Shown: positions 45,339-55,396, counted from the stretch's first letter. The stretch: 64,000 bases of DNA from Pelagicoccus sp. SDUM812002 (GCF_031127835.1 NZ_JARXHX010000004.1:124001-188000); one strand, 5' to 3'. Numbers and translations: made by a program. Notes: generated by a model not told the origin, from the sequence alone.

Positions 45339-46433
45339 CTAATGGGGCCGATTTTCGCTTTCAGATTCAGCGGCGGCAGCGTCTTCTGCGGTCTTCTCCG
45401 CGCCTTTGCTCTTGGCCTCGGAGCGGGCGAATTCCCGCATATCGATAGCGACGTCGTCCTTCTCGAAGATTTCGCGGCCAAGGATATATTCCATTATGTC
45501 TTCCATGGTGACCACTCCCGCCATGGAGCCGAACTCGTCCACGACCACCAAGAGCTGCTGGTGCGTCTTGAGGATGGATTGAAGGGCAGCGGATACGGTT
45601 ACGGTTTCGGGTACGAAATGTACCTCGTTCATGATTTCGCCGACGCAGATTCTATCCTGGTCCTCGGCTACGTATTTTAGAAGGTCGCGACGGCGAACAA
45701 GGCCTACGATTTGGTCAATTTCCTCGTCGTAGACCGGGAGGCGGGCGAATGGAATGTTAGGATAGGTCCTGAAAATATCGCCAATCGTGAGGGCTTTTTC
45801 CAAGGCTGTCACCACGACACGCGGTGTCATGATGGCGCTCACCATTTCGTCGTCGAGCTTGAGGGCGTTGGTGACCATGTCGGATTCGCTACTTGTCAGC
45901 GTCCCGTCTTTGGCTCCCTTCTCGGCGAGTAGGATGATTTCCTCTTCATTCGAGGAGGAATCCTCGCTGTTTTGCTCCTCGCGCACGACGAAACGAACCG
46001 AGATATTGGTCAAGGTGGTAGCGGGCCAGAGAGCGATCTTCATCCAGCGAAGTGGGCTTACCACCCAGGGCTGGAGCTGAATGCGGTAGGTGACTCCCAA
46101 GTTCTTTGGGATGATTTCCGAGAAAATGAGGATACTCAGCGTGAGCAGGCCGGTAACCCAGCCGATGATGTTGCTGTCCCAGATCTGAATCGCGAGAGAG
46201 CCGACCAAGGTGGAACCAGCTGTGTTTGCGATCGTGTTGAGGGTGAGGATCGCCGAAATAGTGTCGGAAAGCTCAGTCTTGTGGGCTTCGAGAAGCTCGC
46301 CTTTGGGTGGCAGCCGCTTCTTGAGGGACTCGATGTCGCCAATGGTGGTGCTAAGAATGAGGGCTTCCAGCATCGAGCATACGAATGAGACGCCTACAGT
46401 GAAGACGACAGCGAGCACGAATTGCGTGATCAT
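45339..46433 (-). CDS. CNNM/DUF21 transmembrane protein with CBS pair
   Basis: 364 aa. N-terminal DUF21/CNNM membrane domain with about four TM segments (FVLAVVFTVGVSFVCSMLEA, LTLNTIANTAGSTLVGSLAI) and the conserved IFSEIIPKNLGVTY. Then a CBS pair (SAIMTPRVVVTALEKALTIG, VVVDEFGSMAGVVTMEDIME). The C-terminal CorC/HlyC domain is absent; the protein ends in a Glu/Ala/Lys-rich tail. Homologues are divalent-cation (Mg/Co) efflux or homeostasis proteins, often labelled hemolysin. Confidence 0.9.
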   Translation of the reverse strand: MITQFVLAVVFTVGVSFVCSMLEALILSTTIGDIESLKKRLPPKGELLEAHKTELSDTISAILTLNTIANTAGSTLVGSLAIQIWDSNIIGWVTGLLTLSILIFSEIIPKNLGVTYRIQLQPWVVSPLRWMKIALWPATTLTNISVRFVVREEQNSEDSSSNEEEIILLAEKGAKDGTLTSSESDMVTNALKLDDEMVSAIMTPRVVVTALEKALTIGDIFRTYPNIPFARLPVYDEEIDQIVGLVRRRDLLKYVAEDQDRICVGEIMNEVHFVPETVTVSAALQSILKTHQQLLVVVDEFGSMAGVVTMEDIMEYILGREIFEKDDVAIDMREFARSEAKSKGAEKTAEDAAAAESESENRPH

Positions 46434-46739
46434 TTGCGGCGCTTCGAGGGAATTTGCGAGCGGTTAACGAGAGCTCGTGAGGGGATGATAGGGCAGGGGA
46501 AGAGACTCGAACTTCGCGAGTCAGGCTCCTCATCCAATTCTCCCTCGAATGGGAGAAAGGCGGAGCCAGGGCTACTGTCGGCGTGTTGGGCGTGCGTCAT
46601 TGGTTTTTTCAAAGATGCTGCCCGGTGGAGAAAAATCAAGGGTCATATTAGCGTGGGAAATCGGGCTATTTCTGTCAGAAAACCGTGCGGATCGGTACTC
46701 GTTATTGCAAAAGAGGTGTTGGCAATTCTGATTGGGCGG
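46434..46739. other. Divergent region before the SNF2 helicase; tRNA-like fold but no gene accepted
   Basis: About 300 nt if the helicase starts at 46740. A nested hairpin is visible: GGCTCC (46524-46529) with GGAGCC (46562-46567) around TTCTCCC (46538-46544) / GGGAGAA (46551-46557). The reading frame of the helicase is open through here but the translated text lacks protein character before about residue 105. Confidence 0.4.
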
Positions 46740-49133
46740 GTGGATCCTTTCGTATTCGACCAGAAGTTTGCCAAGTTCGTGGGACAAGTGGATTCGGCGG
46801 CGCTGGCGAAGGGAACGGAACTGTACGAGTCCCACGCGGCGCGGCTGGATGCGCTAGGTAAGTCACTGATCCGCGGCAGCGTGATCGAGAAGCGTGAAGG
46901 GGCGTTTCAAGTCCGCTTGGAGGACAACGACCTAGGAGGCTTCAGCGGGAGTTGCACCTGTGACGTCTTCTTCAATTGCGCCCATGCATACGCTTTGGCG
47001 AGAGTGGCACGCGACCGTTTGGTAGGGTTGAGCTCGCCCGTGAAGCGAGACGTAAAACCGATGGAACCTGCCTTGAGCCCATTCGAAGATGAGCTCGCTC
47101 GTATTTGGCGATTGGCAAAACAGTCGGGAAATCTCTTGTATCCAAAGGACCTTTACAAGGTTGTGGCCGACAAGCCTAGCCTAGGCATTTCGGGAAGGGA
47201 ACCGATTCGCGAACTAAAACGCGCGTTGCAGAGAGAAAGCCCAAGGTCGCTGGACGAATTCTCAGCAGTCTTGTTCGACTACTTTGCCTTCAAGGGCATC
47301 GTTCCGATGGAGGGTTACGAACGCCCGGCTGGACATAACAAGGGAGCCGATCGTTTCGAGCTACCTACGAAAGCCCCGTCGTGGGATCGGCCAGCCTTGA
47401 AGCTTCAGGCGAAAATTCGGCTTGAAGAATCGCCTGATCGCGACTGGTTTCAGGCCCGGGCGGTTTGGGAGGTCGAGGGCGGTGGATATTCAGCGGAAGA
47501 GATCAACCGTTTGCGCGAAGCGGACGGCGGACTCGTTAAACTAGAAGGGAAGGGGTGGCTTCGTCTGGAAAGCGAATTGCCGAGTGAAGAGAAGCTAGCC
47601 TTGTCTTCACTTGGTCTCGATCCTGATCGCGGAAACACGCAGAGAATCCATCTCTGCCAAGTTGAGGACCTTTTGCCCGAAGAGATGCTGGTGGAGCTTA
47701 GCTGGAAAGAGCTCCGCAAGCGGGCAAGTCAACTGCGGTCGCAAGACGAACCGTCTGTTCCCGTAGTATTGAAATCGGTGTTACGTCCCTACCAGATCGA
47801 GGGCTTCCTCTACCTTTGCCGTCTCAGCCGTTTGCGATTCGGGGGTATTCTGGCAGATGACATGGGTCTGGGGAAAACGCTGCAAACTATCGCATGGATG
47901 CTTTGGCTCGCGGAAAGCAGAAAGGAACCCTTTCGCGCACTTGTCGTATGTCCCAAGTCTGTAACAGATAATTGGGTACAGGAGCCCTCGAAATTCGCAA
48001 CGGGGCTCCGGTCAGTTCTGTTTCGTTCTACCGGAGATGACCTTAGAGCGGCGAATGTCATTGTCGTCAACTACGCTCAGCTGCGAATCAATGCAGAGTA
48101 CTTTCTGGCGGAGGAGTGGGATGCGGTGGTGCTGGACGAGGCGCAGTATATTAAGTCCCCGAGTTCGCAGACGAGCAAGGTCGCCTACCGCCTCAATGGG
48201 CGGTATCGGTTGGCACTGACCGGGACGCCAATCGAAAACATTCTCATCGATCTTTGGAGTATTATGCGTTTCGCGATGCCGCGACTGTTCGGTCCTTTAC
48301 CGTCGTTTCAGGCCAATTACAGCGCCGCTCGCGGCAGCGAAGCAATGGCGGACCTTCGTCAGCGGATGCGGCCATTCTTGCTTCGTCGACTCAAGCAAGA
48401 CGTCGCCAAGGAACTGCCGGAAAGGATTGAAAAGGACATTTATTGCGAACTTGAAGGCATCCAGCGCGAACGCTACGACGAGGAGTTGTCACATGCTCGG
48501 AGCGTTCTGAAAGCAGCGAAAGGACAGGGCGGCAGCTTGAATGTGCTACAGGCATTGTTGCGACTCCGTCAAATTTGCTGCGATCCCAAATTACTCAAGG
48601 GTAGCGAGGTTGATGACCTCTGCGAATCGGCTAAGGTGCAGGCCTTGTTTGATCTGCTCGAGCCCTTGGTAGCGGAAGGGCATAAAGTGCTCGTTTTCAG
48701 TCAATTCGTTCGCATGCTTGAGATTGTCGAGGCCGAGATGGAGGATCGCGGTATCGCCAATCTCTGCTTGACCGGTAAAACCGAGAACCGTGGTCAAATG
48801 GTTGAACGGTTTCAGAAAGAGGGTGGCGAACAGGTCTTTTTGCTGTCGCTCAAGGCGGCTGGTTCTGGCCTCACGCTCACGGCTGCCTCCTATGTGGTTT
48901 TGCTAGACCCATGGTGGAATCCGGCGGTGGAAGCTCAGGCAATTGATCGAGCCCATCGAATTGGACAGACGAACCAGGTAATCGCTTACCGTATCCTTGC
49001 CAAGGATACGATTGAGGAAAAAATCAGGAAAATCCAAGATGAGAAAGCCAACCTCGCGGCAGCCGTGTTCAGCGAAAATTCTCCGAATAACAATCTGAGT
49101 TTGGACGACATAGAAGCCTTATTGGAAGCGTAG
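46740..49133 (+). CDS. SWIM zinc-finger SNF2-family helicase
   Basis: The frame is open from 46422 (903 codons), but coding character starts near 46740, where a GTG gives about 797 aa (VDPFVFDQKFAKFVG...); GTG 46716 or TTG 46719 are alternatives. The SWIM finger CTCDVFFNCAHAYAL (C-x-C...C-x-H) lies near the N-terminus. The SNF2 ATPase follows: DDMGLGKTLQTIAW (Walker A), VVLDEAQYIKSPSSQ (DEAQ box), LALTGTPIENILIDLWSI, then helicase C with LVFSQFVRMLEIVE and LLDPWWNPAVEAQAIDRAHR. It remodels protein-DNA or transcription complexes (RapA/HepA relatives). Convergent with the next gene, 8 nt apart. Confidence 0.88.
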   Translation: MDPFVFDQKFAKFVGQVDSAALAKGTELYESHAARLDALGKSLIRGSVIEKREGAFQVRLEDNDLGGFSGSCTCDVFFNCAHAYALARVARDRLVGLSSPVKRDVKPMEPALSPFEDELARIWRLAKQSGNLLYPKDLYKVVADKPSLGISGREPIRELKRALQRESPRSLDEFSAVLFDYFAFKGIVPMEGYERPAGHNKGADRFELPTKAPSWDRPALKLQAKIRLEESPDRDWFQARAVWEVEGGGYSAEEINRLREADGGLVKLEGKGWLRLESELPSEEKLALSSLGLDPDRGNTQRIHLCQVEDLLPEEMLVELSWKELRKRASQLRSQDEPSVPVVLKSVLRPYQIEGFLYLCRLSRLRFGGILADDMGLGKTLQTIAWMLWLAESRKEPFRALVVCPKSVTDNWVQEPSKFATGLRSVLFRSTGDDLRAANVIVVNYAQLRINAEYFLAEEWDAVVLDEAQYIKSPSSQTSKVAYRLNGRYRLALTGTPIENILIDLWSIMRFAMPRLFGPLPSFQANYSAARGSEAMADLRQRMRPFLLRRLKQDVAKELPERIEKDIYCELEGIQRERYDEELSHARSVLKAAKGQGGSLNVLQALLRLRQICCDPKLLKGSEVDDLCESAKVQALFDLLEPLVAEGHKVLVFSQFVRMLEIVEAEMEDRGIANLCLTGKTENRGQMVERFQKEGGEQVFLLSLKAAGSGLTLTAASYVVLLDPWWNPAVEAQAIDRAHRIGQTNQVIAYRILAKDTIEEKIRKIQDEKANLAAAVFSENSPNNNLSLDDIEALLEA

Positions 49134-49141
49134 TGCAGGGT

Positions 49142-50350
49142 CTATTTGTTCTTAGCTTCGATCCAGCGACTCATGAACTCGGTCGAGCGGTGTTGGTGGT
49201 GATTCAGGAGTTTGCCGACAAAGTTTTTGTCTCGGTTCGTGTGCATCGATTCGTGGGCTTGTTCCAAGATCTGAGGTAGCTTGGGAAGCCAGATCTCCTC
49301 AGCGAAACGCTTTTTTGCGATCTCATGGCCGCACGCTTGGGCGTATTTCCACGCAGTGGGATTGAGGTACGTTTCTACTGCTGTATCTGCGAATTGTCCT
49401 GGTTCGATGGATACTCTGCTTCCCCATTCGAGGTCGCCGCACATTCCCTCTACCGCGATAGGGGATGCGATGCTCGGAGTACCGGCGAGAAAAGCGTCCG
49501 CGAGTTTACCTTTGAGGCCAGCTCCGAACCGTAGAGGAGCTAGGTTGACGCGGTAATGGGATAATGTTTCGACCGCGTTTGGGGCCCGCCCGCTTATGCA
49601 GAACCCTAGTCTCTCGTTGTGGAGCTGTCTTGCTTTATCGGGTGTGTAAGATCCGTAGACATCCACTTCCGCTTGCGGCAGTTTGTGTCGGATGATCGGC
49701 CAGATTTCATGGCGGCAAAATTGCACAGCGTCCCAGTTCGGCTCGTGCATGAAGCTACCGATCATGACAAAGTTGCTTCGATTGTCGTAGCTAAGATTCT
49801 CGGAGTTGGGCTTTGGCAAAGCGAACGGCCAATAGGCGAGGCTGGAGTTTGCGATGGGAAAGTTCTGCTCTAGCAGCTGCACTTCGAATTCTGAAATAAT
49901 CAGACAAAGGTCTACGCGGAGGAGTGACGCGATTTCTCTCAGAGCTATCGGGTTATGCAAGTTCAGGGTACCGCCGGTTTTCAAGCTCTGGTGGCGTGCT
50001 TCCCGCAGGCAATGTAGATCGCTAGTATCGATTACTCGTAGACTGTCTGGGAGTGCTTGGGCGACACGCCAACCATACTGTTCCTCCGTCATGAAGCGGT
50101 CGAAGATGACGATCTGTGGTGCAAGCTTGCTTACCCAAGTATCGAAGGATGAATCATTTAAAGCGATGCTGTGCGTCGTGAGTTCAAAATCCTTGCCGAG
50201 ATCGTGGCTGTGATCCGAGACTTGAGCGGCACAGGCGAAATGGATCTCCCAATTGGTTTGGCTGATGCTGCGAATGAGGTCTAAGGTACGCGTGCCGGCT
50301 GCAGATGACGTGGGCTCGGGCCAAATTTTGCCTAGGATCAGAACTCTCAT
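49142..50350 (-). CDS. Glycosyltransferase, GT4-like (group 1)
   Basis: 402 aa. N-terminal Rossmann opening MRVLILGKIWPEPTSSAAGT and a C-terminal GT-B donor domain with GSFMHEPNWDAVQFCRHEIW, VDVYGSYTPDKARQL, ISGRAPNAVETLSHYRVNLA and FGAGLKGKLADAFLAGTPSI, the usual nucleotide-sugar contact region. Transfers a sugar to an unknown acceptor. The surrounding genes give no clue to the pathway. Confidence 0.85.
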   Translation of the reverse strand: MRVLILGKIWPEPTSSAAGTRTLDLIRSISQTNWEIHFACAAQVSDHSHDLGKDFELTTHSIALNDSSFDTWVSKLAPQIVIFDRFMTEEQYGWRVAQALPDSLRVIDTSDLHCLREARHQSLKTGGTLNLHNPIALREIASLLRVDLCLIISEFEVQLLEQNFPIANSSLAYWPFALPKPNSENLSYDNRSNFVMIGSFMHEPNWDAVQFCRHEIWPIIRHKLPQAEVDVYGSYTPDKARQLHNERLGFCISGRAPNAVETLSHYRVNLAPLRFGAGLKGKLADAFLAGTPSIASPIAVEGMCGDLEWGSRVSIEPGQFADTAVETYLNPTAWKYAQACGHEIAKKRFAEEIWLPKLPQILEQAHESMHTNRDKNFVGKLLNHHQHRSTEFMSRWIEAKNK

Positions 50351-50506
50351 GCCGCTCCCTTATTCGAGTTTGGCGAGTGTGTTACCAGTTTAAAGTGGGT
50401 GCGCGGAGCGTTGGATAGTGATCAAAAATTTACATGTGATACCGGCTGGCCTAGTTTCCGCTGTGTTAGTTTTTTCGTTTTGCAGCCCTCGAATTAAGGA
50501 TTAGCC

Positions 50507-51427
50507 ATGCCAAAATTTAGTCTCGAACGTTCTATTATGATCAGAGCGACAGCAGCTGCAGTATTCGCGAACGTTAAGGATTTCCAGAACTGGGCAGGCT
50601 GGTCTCCGTGGATTCTCGCGGAGCCGATGTGCAAGCTAGATTATTCCGAGGATGGTAGAGGCTATAGCTGGTCCGGAGACATAATCGGATCAGGTAAAAT
50701 GGAAGTTATGGATACCGTTGAAAATCGAGAGCTTCATTATCGGTTGACGTTTCTTAAGCCCTTCAAGTCGGTCTCGTCGGTCTCGTTCTTCTTTGACGAG
50801 TGTAGTGAAGAGACGAATACTCGTTGGACGATGTCAGGCGATTTGCCGTTCTTTCTATTTTGGATGAAGAAGATGACGGTAGCAGCTATCTCGATGGATT
50901 ATGACCGCGGCTTGCGGATGCTGAAAGATAAAATCGAATTGGGGTGGGTGCCTTCGCTTATGAAATTCGCTGGTTTTGAAATGATCGATGGGTTCGAGTA
51001 CGTGGGTCTGAGCAACGACTGTCGAATCCCTGAAATTTCAGTTCGCTTGGGTGAGGACATGCAGAAGGCGACTGCCTTGGCGAAGGAATCGGGATTAAAG
51101 ATTTCGGGACCACCTGTTTGTTTTTATGATACGTTCGAGGTTTCGAAAGGAACCGCGAGTTATACGGTCGCTCTTCCGGTAGAAGCAGGTTCACCTTGTC
51201 CGACAGGTTTGATAAGCGGGACGATGCCCGACCAAAAGTGCTACGCTATCCACCACACCGGACCTTATCGTCACTTGGGCAATCCATGGGCTGCAGGGAC
51301 GATGCATCAACGCGCCAAACTCTTTGCCCAGAACAAATCGACCTCTCCGTTCGAAATTTATCTTAGCGATCCGGCGAATGTGGCTGAAGAGGAGCTCTCT
51401 ACATCGGTTTGCTTTCCTGCCAAGTAG
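50507..51427 (+). CDS. SRPBCC-GyrI-like fusion protein
   Basis: 306 aa. Residues about 1-145 form an SRPBCC (START-like) unit (IMIRATAAAVFANVKDFQNW, WSGDIIGSGKMEVMDTVENR, RWTMSGDLPFFLFWMKKM). Residues about 155-306 resemble the GyrI/AraC effector-binding fold (PPVCFYDTFEVSKGTASYTV, KCYAIHHTGPYRHLGNPWAA, SPFEIYLSDPANV). Both folds bind small hydrophobic ligands. AAGGA lies about 10 nt upstream of the ATG. Role unknown; sequestering of a small molecule or drug is plausible. Confidence 0.85.
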   Translation: MPKFSLERSIMIRATAAAVFANVKDFQNWAGWSPWILAEPMCKLDYSEDGRGYSWSGDIIGSGKMEVMDTVENRELHYRLTFLKPFKSVSSVSFFFDECSEETNTRWTMSGDLPFFLFWMKKMTVAAISMDYDRGLRMLKDKIELGWVPSLMKFAGFEMIDGFEYVGLSNDCRIPEISVRLGEDMQKATALAKESGLKISGPPVCFYDTFEVSKGTASYTVALPVEAGSPCPTGLISGTMPDQKCYAIHHTGPYRHLGNPWAAGTMHQRAKLFAQNKSTSPFEIYLSDPANVAEEELSTSVCFPAK

Positions 51428-51432
51428 ACCGT

Positions 51433-52197
51433 TTAACTGTCGATTGTAGGGGATAATGTATCTAAAAGTTTGATACGATAGGCGGTGTCACCGCGTTCGA
51501 GTAAACGAATTGCTAGGAGAATTAAACGCACGGACAATCTCTTGGGATTGCGTAGACACGCTGAAAATCTGGCGACCGCTATATCTCTTTCTAGAATCAG
51601 TTGTGACTGGTTCTCCGAGCTTGCTAACGAGAGCTCAAGGGTCTGAGTCCACGCTTTGTCTCGGGCGTAGGCGATGCTGTAGATGCTCAACTTCTCGTCG
51701 ATCGGACCGAGAAGTCGATCCGCAAGCCCAAGAGGCCGAAAGATGTGTGTGAGGCGTTGCTGGGTATCTTCGATGAGGCTTTCGAGCACACGGTTTATCG
51801 AGTAGAAATCGTTCTTAAGAGCCAAGGGATTTTCGGGTGAGGTTCTCGCAGCGGCGACACCGAGGTCTAGGCTGATGTGAGCGTTCATGCCGAGCAGGAG
51901 ATGCTGGAGGGTAATAAGTCGCTTGGATTTGGTAGAGAACGCAGCGTTCCAGGATTGGGTAGTTGGTTTTCCCGTTTGGAAAGCGCGGTAAGCTTCCATG
52001 TAACGGCTCGCGAACATAATATCCAATTTCTCCATACGAGCGTTGTCCTCGAAGGCTTTATTCGCGATTCCGTCTTTCACGGCGATCGTGACCCTTTTGT
52101 AGAGCGAGGCAAAGTAGCCGAGAGGGTCTTGCTTGTCGATACAGGTGAGAACGATTTGGTCGAGTTCCAAAATCACCTCGTCTATGGAGCGGATCAT
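51433..52197 (-). CDS. DUF5995 family protein
   Basis: 254 aa from ATG 52197 (MIRSIDEVILELDQIV); the frame opens at 52260 but the extra 21 residues look unrelated. All-helical, with LQHLLLGMNAHISLDLGVAA and NDFYSINRVLESLIEDTQQR, which I associate with DUF5995. The conserved His/Asp-rich helices suggest a metal-binding helical bundle; function unknown. No signal peptide. Confidence 0.75.
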   Translation of the reverse strand: MIRSIDEVILELDQIVLTCIDKQDPLGYFASLYKRVTIAVKDGIANKAFEDNARMEKLDIMFASRYMEAYRAFQTGKPTTQSWNAAFSTKSKRLITLQHLLLGMNAHISLDLGVAAARTSPENPLALKNDFYSINRVLESLIEDTQQRLTHIFRPLGLADRLLGPIDEKLSIYSIAYARDKAWTQTLELSLASSENQSQLILERDIAVARFSACLRNPKRLSVRLILLAIRLLERGDTAYRIKLLDTLSPTIDS

Positions 52198-52327
52198 AGA
52201 CGAAACGATAGGTTGCGATGGGTGGAAAGGTCGAGCTTGAGATGTGTCGCAAAAAAACACGCACGGCTAACATAGCGGTGCGTGTCTGGCGGCATCGATC
52301 GATAGATACCATTTAGCCTTTAAATGT

Positions 52328-52489
52328 TCATTTTTTTGATAGCACGATGAAGGCGTGAATAATACCGCCGAGACCGAAAAGCAGGACCCAAAGCAGGATA
52401 TTTATGATGAAATCCTTCCCAGCGCCCTTTTTGAGAAAAACGGCAACAGGGGGAAGGAAGATGGCAAGGATTATGTCGAGGATACTCAT
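52328..52489 (-). CDS. YqaE/Pmp3-family small membrane protein
   Basis: A 53-aa frame: MSILDIILAIFLPPVAVFLK, then KGAGKDFIINILLWVLLFGL, ending IIHAFIVLSKK. Two hydrophobic helices with the LPP-x-AVF-x-K motif and G-G-I-I-H-A are diagnostic of the YqaE/Pmp3 (UPF0057) family, stress- or salt-induced membrane proteolipids affecting membrane potential. The opposite-strand frame over the same bases has no coding character. No clear ribosome site. The gene lies between DUF5995 and the DEAD-box helicase, same strand. Confidence 0.9.
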   Translation of the reverse strand: MSILDIILAIFLPPVAVFLKKGAGKDFIINILLWVLLFGLGGIIHAFIVLSKK

Positions 52490-52552
52490 AGCGAAGAACT
52501 TGATAAACGGCTACCTAAGGAGGGTCAAGGACGATGAGTAAACGGACCTAAT

Positions 52553-53959
52553 CTAGAATTTCGGACGATTCGGCGGGCGGCGATTGCGTCGGGTACTAAC
52601 GGGAGCTGCGGTGGGAGCGGCGTTCGAATCGGTGGTTGGCCGCACGGCTGGCTTACTGCTAGAGCGGCCGTTTTGTTTTGGTCCAGGGCGTCCACCGGAT
52701 CTTCCTGTTGGGCGTGGAGAAGGTTTGCCGCTTCGGTTACCGTCAGGACGTCCGCCACCTTGTCGTGGTCCTCTGGATACTTGGACCTTCTTGGGTTTTT
52801 GTGGGTTGGCGATGCGCTGGGCCTCGCGTCCAATCACGCCCTTGGGACTTAGTTCGAGGAGTTTGATCTCGTGCTTGAGAACCTTTTCGATGGCGACCAA
52901 GTAGGCCTCCTCTTCAGAGCAGACGAGGGAAATGGCTTTGCCCTTCTTTCCGGCGCGGCCAGTACGACCTATACGGTGTACATAGTCCTCGGGTATGTTG
53001 GGTAGTTCGAAATTAACTACATGAGGAAGATCTGCTATATCGATGCCGCGGGCGGCGATGTCGGTTGCGACAAGAACGCGGATGTAATTGGTCTTGAAAT
53101 CTTCGAGGGCGCGTTCGCGAGCGGATTGGCTTTTGTTGCCATGGATTGCTGCTGCGGTAATGCCGTCGGACTCGAGTTGCTTGGCGAGCCGGTTAGCTCC
53201 GTGCTTGGTACGGGTGAAGACGAGGACTTGTTTCCAGTCTCCATTCTGGATCAATGAAGAGAGTGCGTCGCGCTTGCTTTTTTGGCCGATAGAGTAGGCC
53301 TCTTGGGAAATCATGTCGACCGTCGCGTTGCGAGGTGCGACTTCCACTTCGACGGGATTGCGAAGGATGGTGTCAGCGAGCTTTTTGACCTCCTTTGCGT
53401 AGGTGGCGGAGAAGAAGAGGTTTTGGCGATCGTGCGGGAGTAGCTTGAGGATCTTCTTGATGTCGTGGATGAAGCCCATGTCGAGCATCCGGTCCGCTTC
53501 GTCGAGGACGAGGGTTTCGATGGCTCCCAAATTGGCCTCTCCGCGCTGGCAAAGGTCGAGCAAGCGTCCTGGCGTGGCTACGATGATGTCGAGTCCTCGG
53601 CGGAGCTTGGAGATTTGAGGGTTGATGTTTACGCCTCCGAAGAAGCAGGCTGAGTGCAGCTTCAGGCCGTCGCCGTAGTCGATAATGCTCTGGTGCACTT
53701 GGGCAGCGAGCTCGCGGGTCGGCGTGAGGACGAGAGCGCGGGGCCGCTTGTTCTTGAAGTTGGACTCAGAGAGACGTTGCAGGAGGGGCAGGCTGAATGC
53801 GGCGGTTTTGCCGGTACCGGTTTGGGCTCCCCCGAGGACATCGCGTCCTTCGAGAATGGCTGGTATGGCTTGGGCCTGGATAGGAGAAGGCTCGGTGTAG
53901 CCTTTTGCGGCGACAGCGGCAGATATTTCCGGACGGAGTCCGAGAGTTGCGAATGGCAT
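52553..53959 (-). CDS. DEAD-box ATP-dependent RNA helicase (RhlE-like)
   Basis: 468 aa from ATG 53959 ([20 protein letters not shown]); the frame runs to 53989. Motifs: Q motif [16 protein letters not shown], Walker [37 protein letters not shown] in [17 protein letters not shown] in [26 protein letters not shown] and [13 protein letters not shown]. The C-terminus (about 390-468) is an Arg/Pro/Gly-rich tail, [15 protein letters not shown], likely for RNA contact. Probable role in RNA decay or ribosome assembly at low temperature. Confidence 0.94.
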   Translation of the reverse strand: MPFATLGLRPEISAAVAAKGYTEPSPIQAQAIPAILEGRDVLGGAQTGTGKTAAFSLPLLQRLSESNFKNKRPRALVLTPTRELAAQVHQSIIDYGDGLKLHSACFFGGVNINPQISKLRRGLDIIVATPGRLLDLCQRGEANLGAIETLVLDEADRMLDMGFIHDIKKILKLLPHDRQNLFFSATYAKEVKKLADTILRNPVEVEVAPRNATVDMISQEAYSIGQKSKRDALSSLIQNGDWKQVLVFTRTKHGANRLAKQLESDGITAAAIHGNKSQSARERALEDFKTNYIRVLVATDIAARGIDIADLPHVVNFELPNIPEDYVHRIGRTGRAGKKGKAISLVCSEEEAYLVAIEKVLKHEIKLLELSPKGVIGREAQRIANPQKPKKVQVSRGPRQGGGRPDGNRSGKPSPRPTGRSGGRPGPKQNGRSSSKPAVRPTTDSNAAPTAAPVSTRRNRRPPNRPKF

Positions 53960-54199
53960 ATGTGTGCGGTAGTAGCGGGTCGCGGCCACACGTTTTGCGA
54001 ACGTTGGCTCCGATCTAGCGACTTCCGATGGCCTGTGAGGCGTGGTTAAGTTTCGCCTCGGTAAAAGTCATTTCCTACCGGAGCGATGCGTCGGCCGATC
54101 AGAAGGCAAACGCGAGTTAGGAGCGGAGGGTTAGCGCAAAGGAGTGGATTCGCCTAGGAAAAAGATAAAGTCTTTTTTCTATGGCTGCTCCAGAGAGGC

Positions 54200-54760
54200 T
54201 CAATAAAGGCCTTCTGAGAGAATGACTTGACCGTCGGGAATCGTTTCTTCTTGGATCGGAGCCGCGACAGTTTCGGGCCTTCTGCGGTCGAGCTGCTCTC
54301 TTTCCTTGGCTCGCTTCTCTGCAATTTCCATTTCCATCGAATGGGTGACCGCATCTGCAAGATGACGTAGGAGTTGCCCTTTCCGTATCGGTTTTGGCAA
54401 TGCTCGGTAGCGAATACCTTCTATTTCGAAAAAGTAGTTAGGTTTTTGGTCTTTCTTAGCGAGGATGCCCGTCAGGAAGAGGTATTTGGTGAAGCGGCAA
54501 TCCTTGTTGTGGGTAAGCTCCTGAACGATGCGTGTTCCCTTCATGTCGGGCAGCATCACATCCACGATCATAGCTCGCGGGGGATTCATCTCCACGATAT
54601 GCAATGCATCCTTGCCTGTGCCACACTCAAGGACGTCGTAGCCGGCTTGTTCGAGAATGCGGGCTATGAGCTTGCGCGAGGTACGATCGTCCTCAACTAC
54701 GACGACGCGGTGCTTGGATCTGGTACTAGTTTGCTGCATGAGGAGGAGGTTGTGGGACAA
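54200..54760 (-). CDS. Single-receiver response regulator
   Basis: 186 aa in frame from a TTG at 54760; ATG at 54739 (MQQTSTRSK) is an alternative, neither with a perfect ribosome site. Receiver domain HRVVVVEDDRTSRKLIARIL, phospho-acceptor Asp in RAMIVDVMLPDMKGTRIV, and Lys in YRALPKPIRKGQLL. The C-terminal extension (EKRAKEREQLDRRRPETVAA) is charged, with no output domain. No kinase is adjacent. Confidence 0.85.
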   Translation of the reverse strand: MSHNLLLMQQTSTRSKHRVVVVEDDRTSRKLIARILEQAGYDVLECGTGKDALHIVEMNPPRAMIVDVMLPDMKGTRIVQELTHNKDCRFTKYLFLTGILAKKDQKPNYFFEIEGIRYRALPKPIRKGQLLRHLADAVTHSMEMEIAEKRAKEREQLDRRRPETVAAPIQEETIPDGQVILSEGLY

Positions 54761-54858
54761 GGCTGGAATCGTCTCCCCTGCGAAGTTCTTGAACTGACTT
54801 AGCTAATATTACTGGGTTTCAGTTAAAATATTTTCAAAACGGGGTAGTTGGCGCACCG

Positions 54859-55368
54859 CTATTCCTTTAACTGAACGATGGCCGCGATCTCAACAGGTGC
54901 TCCGAAGGGAAGGGATTGGGCACCAACCGCCATGCGCGAGTGCCGGCCTTTCTCACCGAAGACTTCGACGAGAAGATCGGAGCAACCGTTGATGACCAAA
55001 GACTGCTCCTCGAAGTCACTCGTGCAGTTCACGAAACCTTCCACTCTTACAATTCGCTCGACTCGATCCAGATCGCCGATTTCTGCGACCAAAGCGGAAA
55101 GCAGAGCGATGCTAACGAGGCGGGCACTTTGGTAACCTTCGTCCACCGTGAAGTCTTCACCGAGCTTGCCTTTGATGAACTTGTTGTCCGGACCTTTGGC
55201 AATGGCTCCAGCGAGATAGATCATATTCCTAGAACGGACCGCCGGCACGTAATTCGCGACCGACTTGGAAGCAGGCGGCAGTTCGATCCCGAGGGCCTTC
55301 AGCTTTTGCTCCGGCGAGTCTTCGGCGAAGGTGCTCGGCAGAATGGAATATAGCAGTATCGAAAGAAT
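54859..55368 (-). CDS. RidA-family protein with Sec-type signal peptide and non-canonical start
   Basis: RidA core is clear: PEQKLKALGIELPPASKSVA, NYVPAVRSRN, IYLAGAIAKGPDN and RVEGFVNCTSDFEEQS. The GTG at 55248 cuts off conserved N-terminal sequence, so it is not the start. In frame upstream is a hydrophobic signal-like segment, SILSILLYSILPSTFA before EDSPEQ, but between it and the next in-frame stop there is no ATG, GTG or TTG. The left boundary used here is an ATT at 55368, a guess. RidA proteins hydrolyse reactive enamine/imine intermediates made by PLP enzymes. The upstream same-strand gene is a Tat-exported PLP aminotransferase, suggesting a periplasmic pair. An assembly error or decay of the start is possible. 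Confidence 0.7.
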   Translation of the reverse strand: MLSILLYSILPSTFAEDSPEQKLKALGIELPPASKSVANYVPAVRSRNMIYLAGAIAKGPDNKFIKGKLGEDFTVDEGYQSARLVSIALLSALVAEIGDLDRVERIVRVEGFVNCTSDFEEQSLVINGCSDLLVEVFGEKGRHSRMAVGAQSLPFGAPVEIAAIVQLKE

Positions 55369-55396
55369 CGATACGTTTCGGAGTAATCTATGGAAG

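Noticed and set aside
46490-46570. tRNA-like sequence on the minus strand (TTCGAGT loop-like run and nested stems)
   Set aside because: The T-arm stem does not pair properly, no acceptor stem closes, and the helicase frame and its upstream spacer explain the sequence as well. It may be chance or a very decayed fragment.
52355-52537. 60-codon plus-strand ORF MNNTAETEK...
   Set aside because: The opposite strand encodes a clear YqaE/Pmp3 protein; this frame is its shadow.
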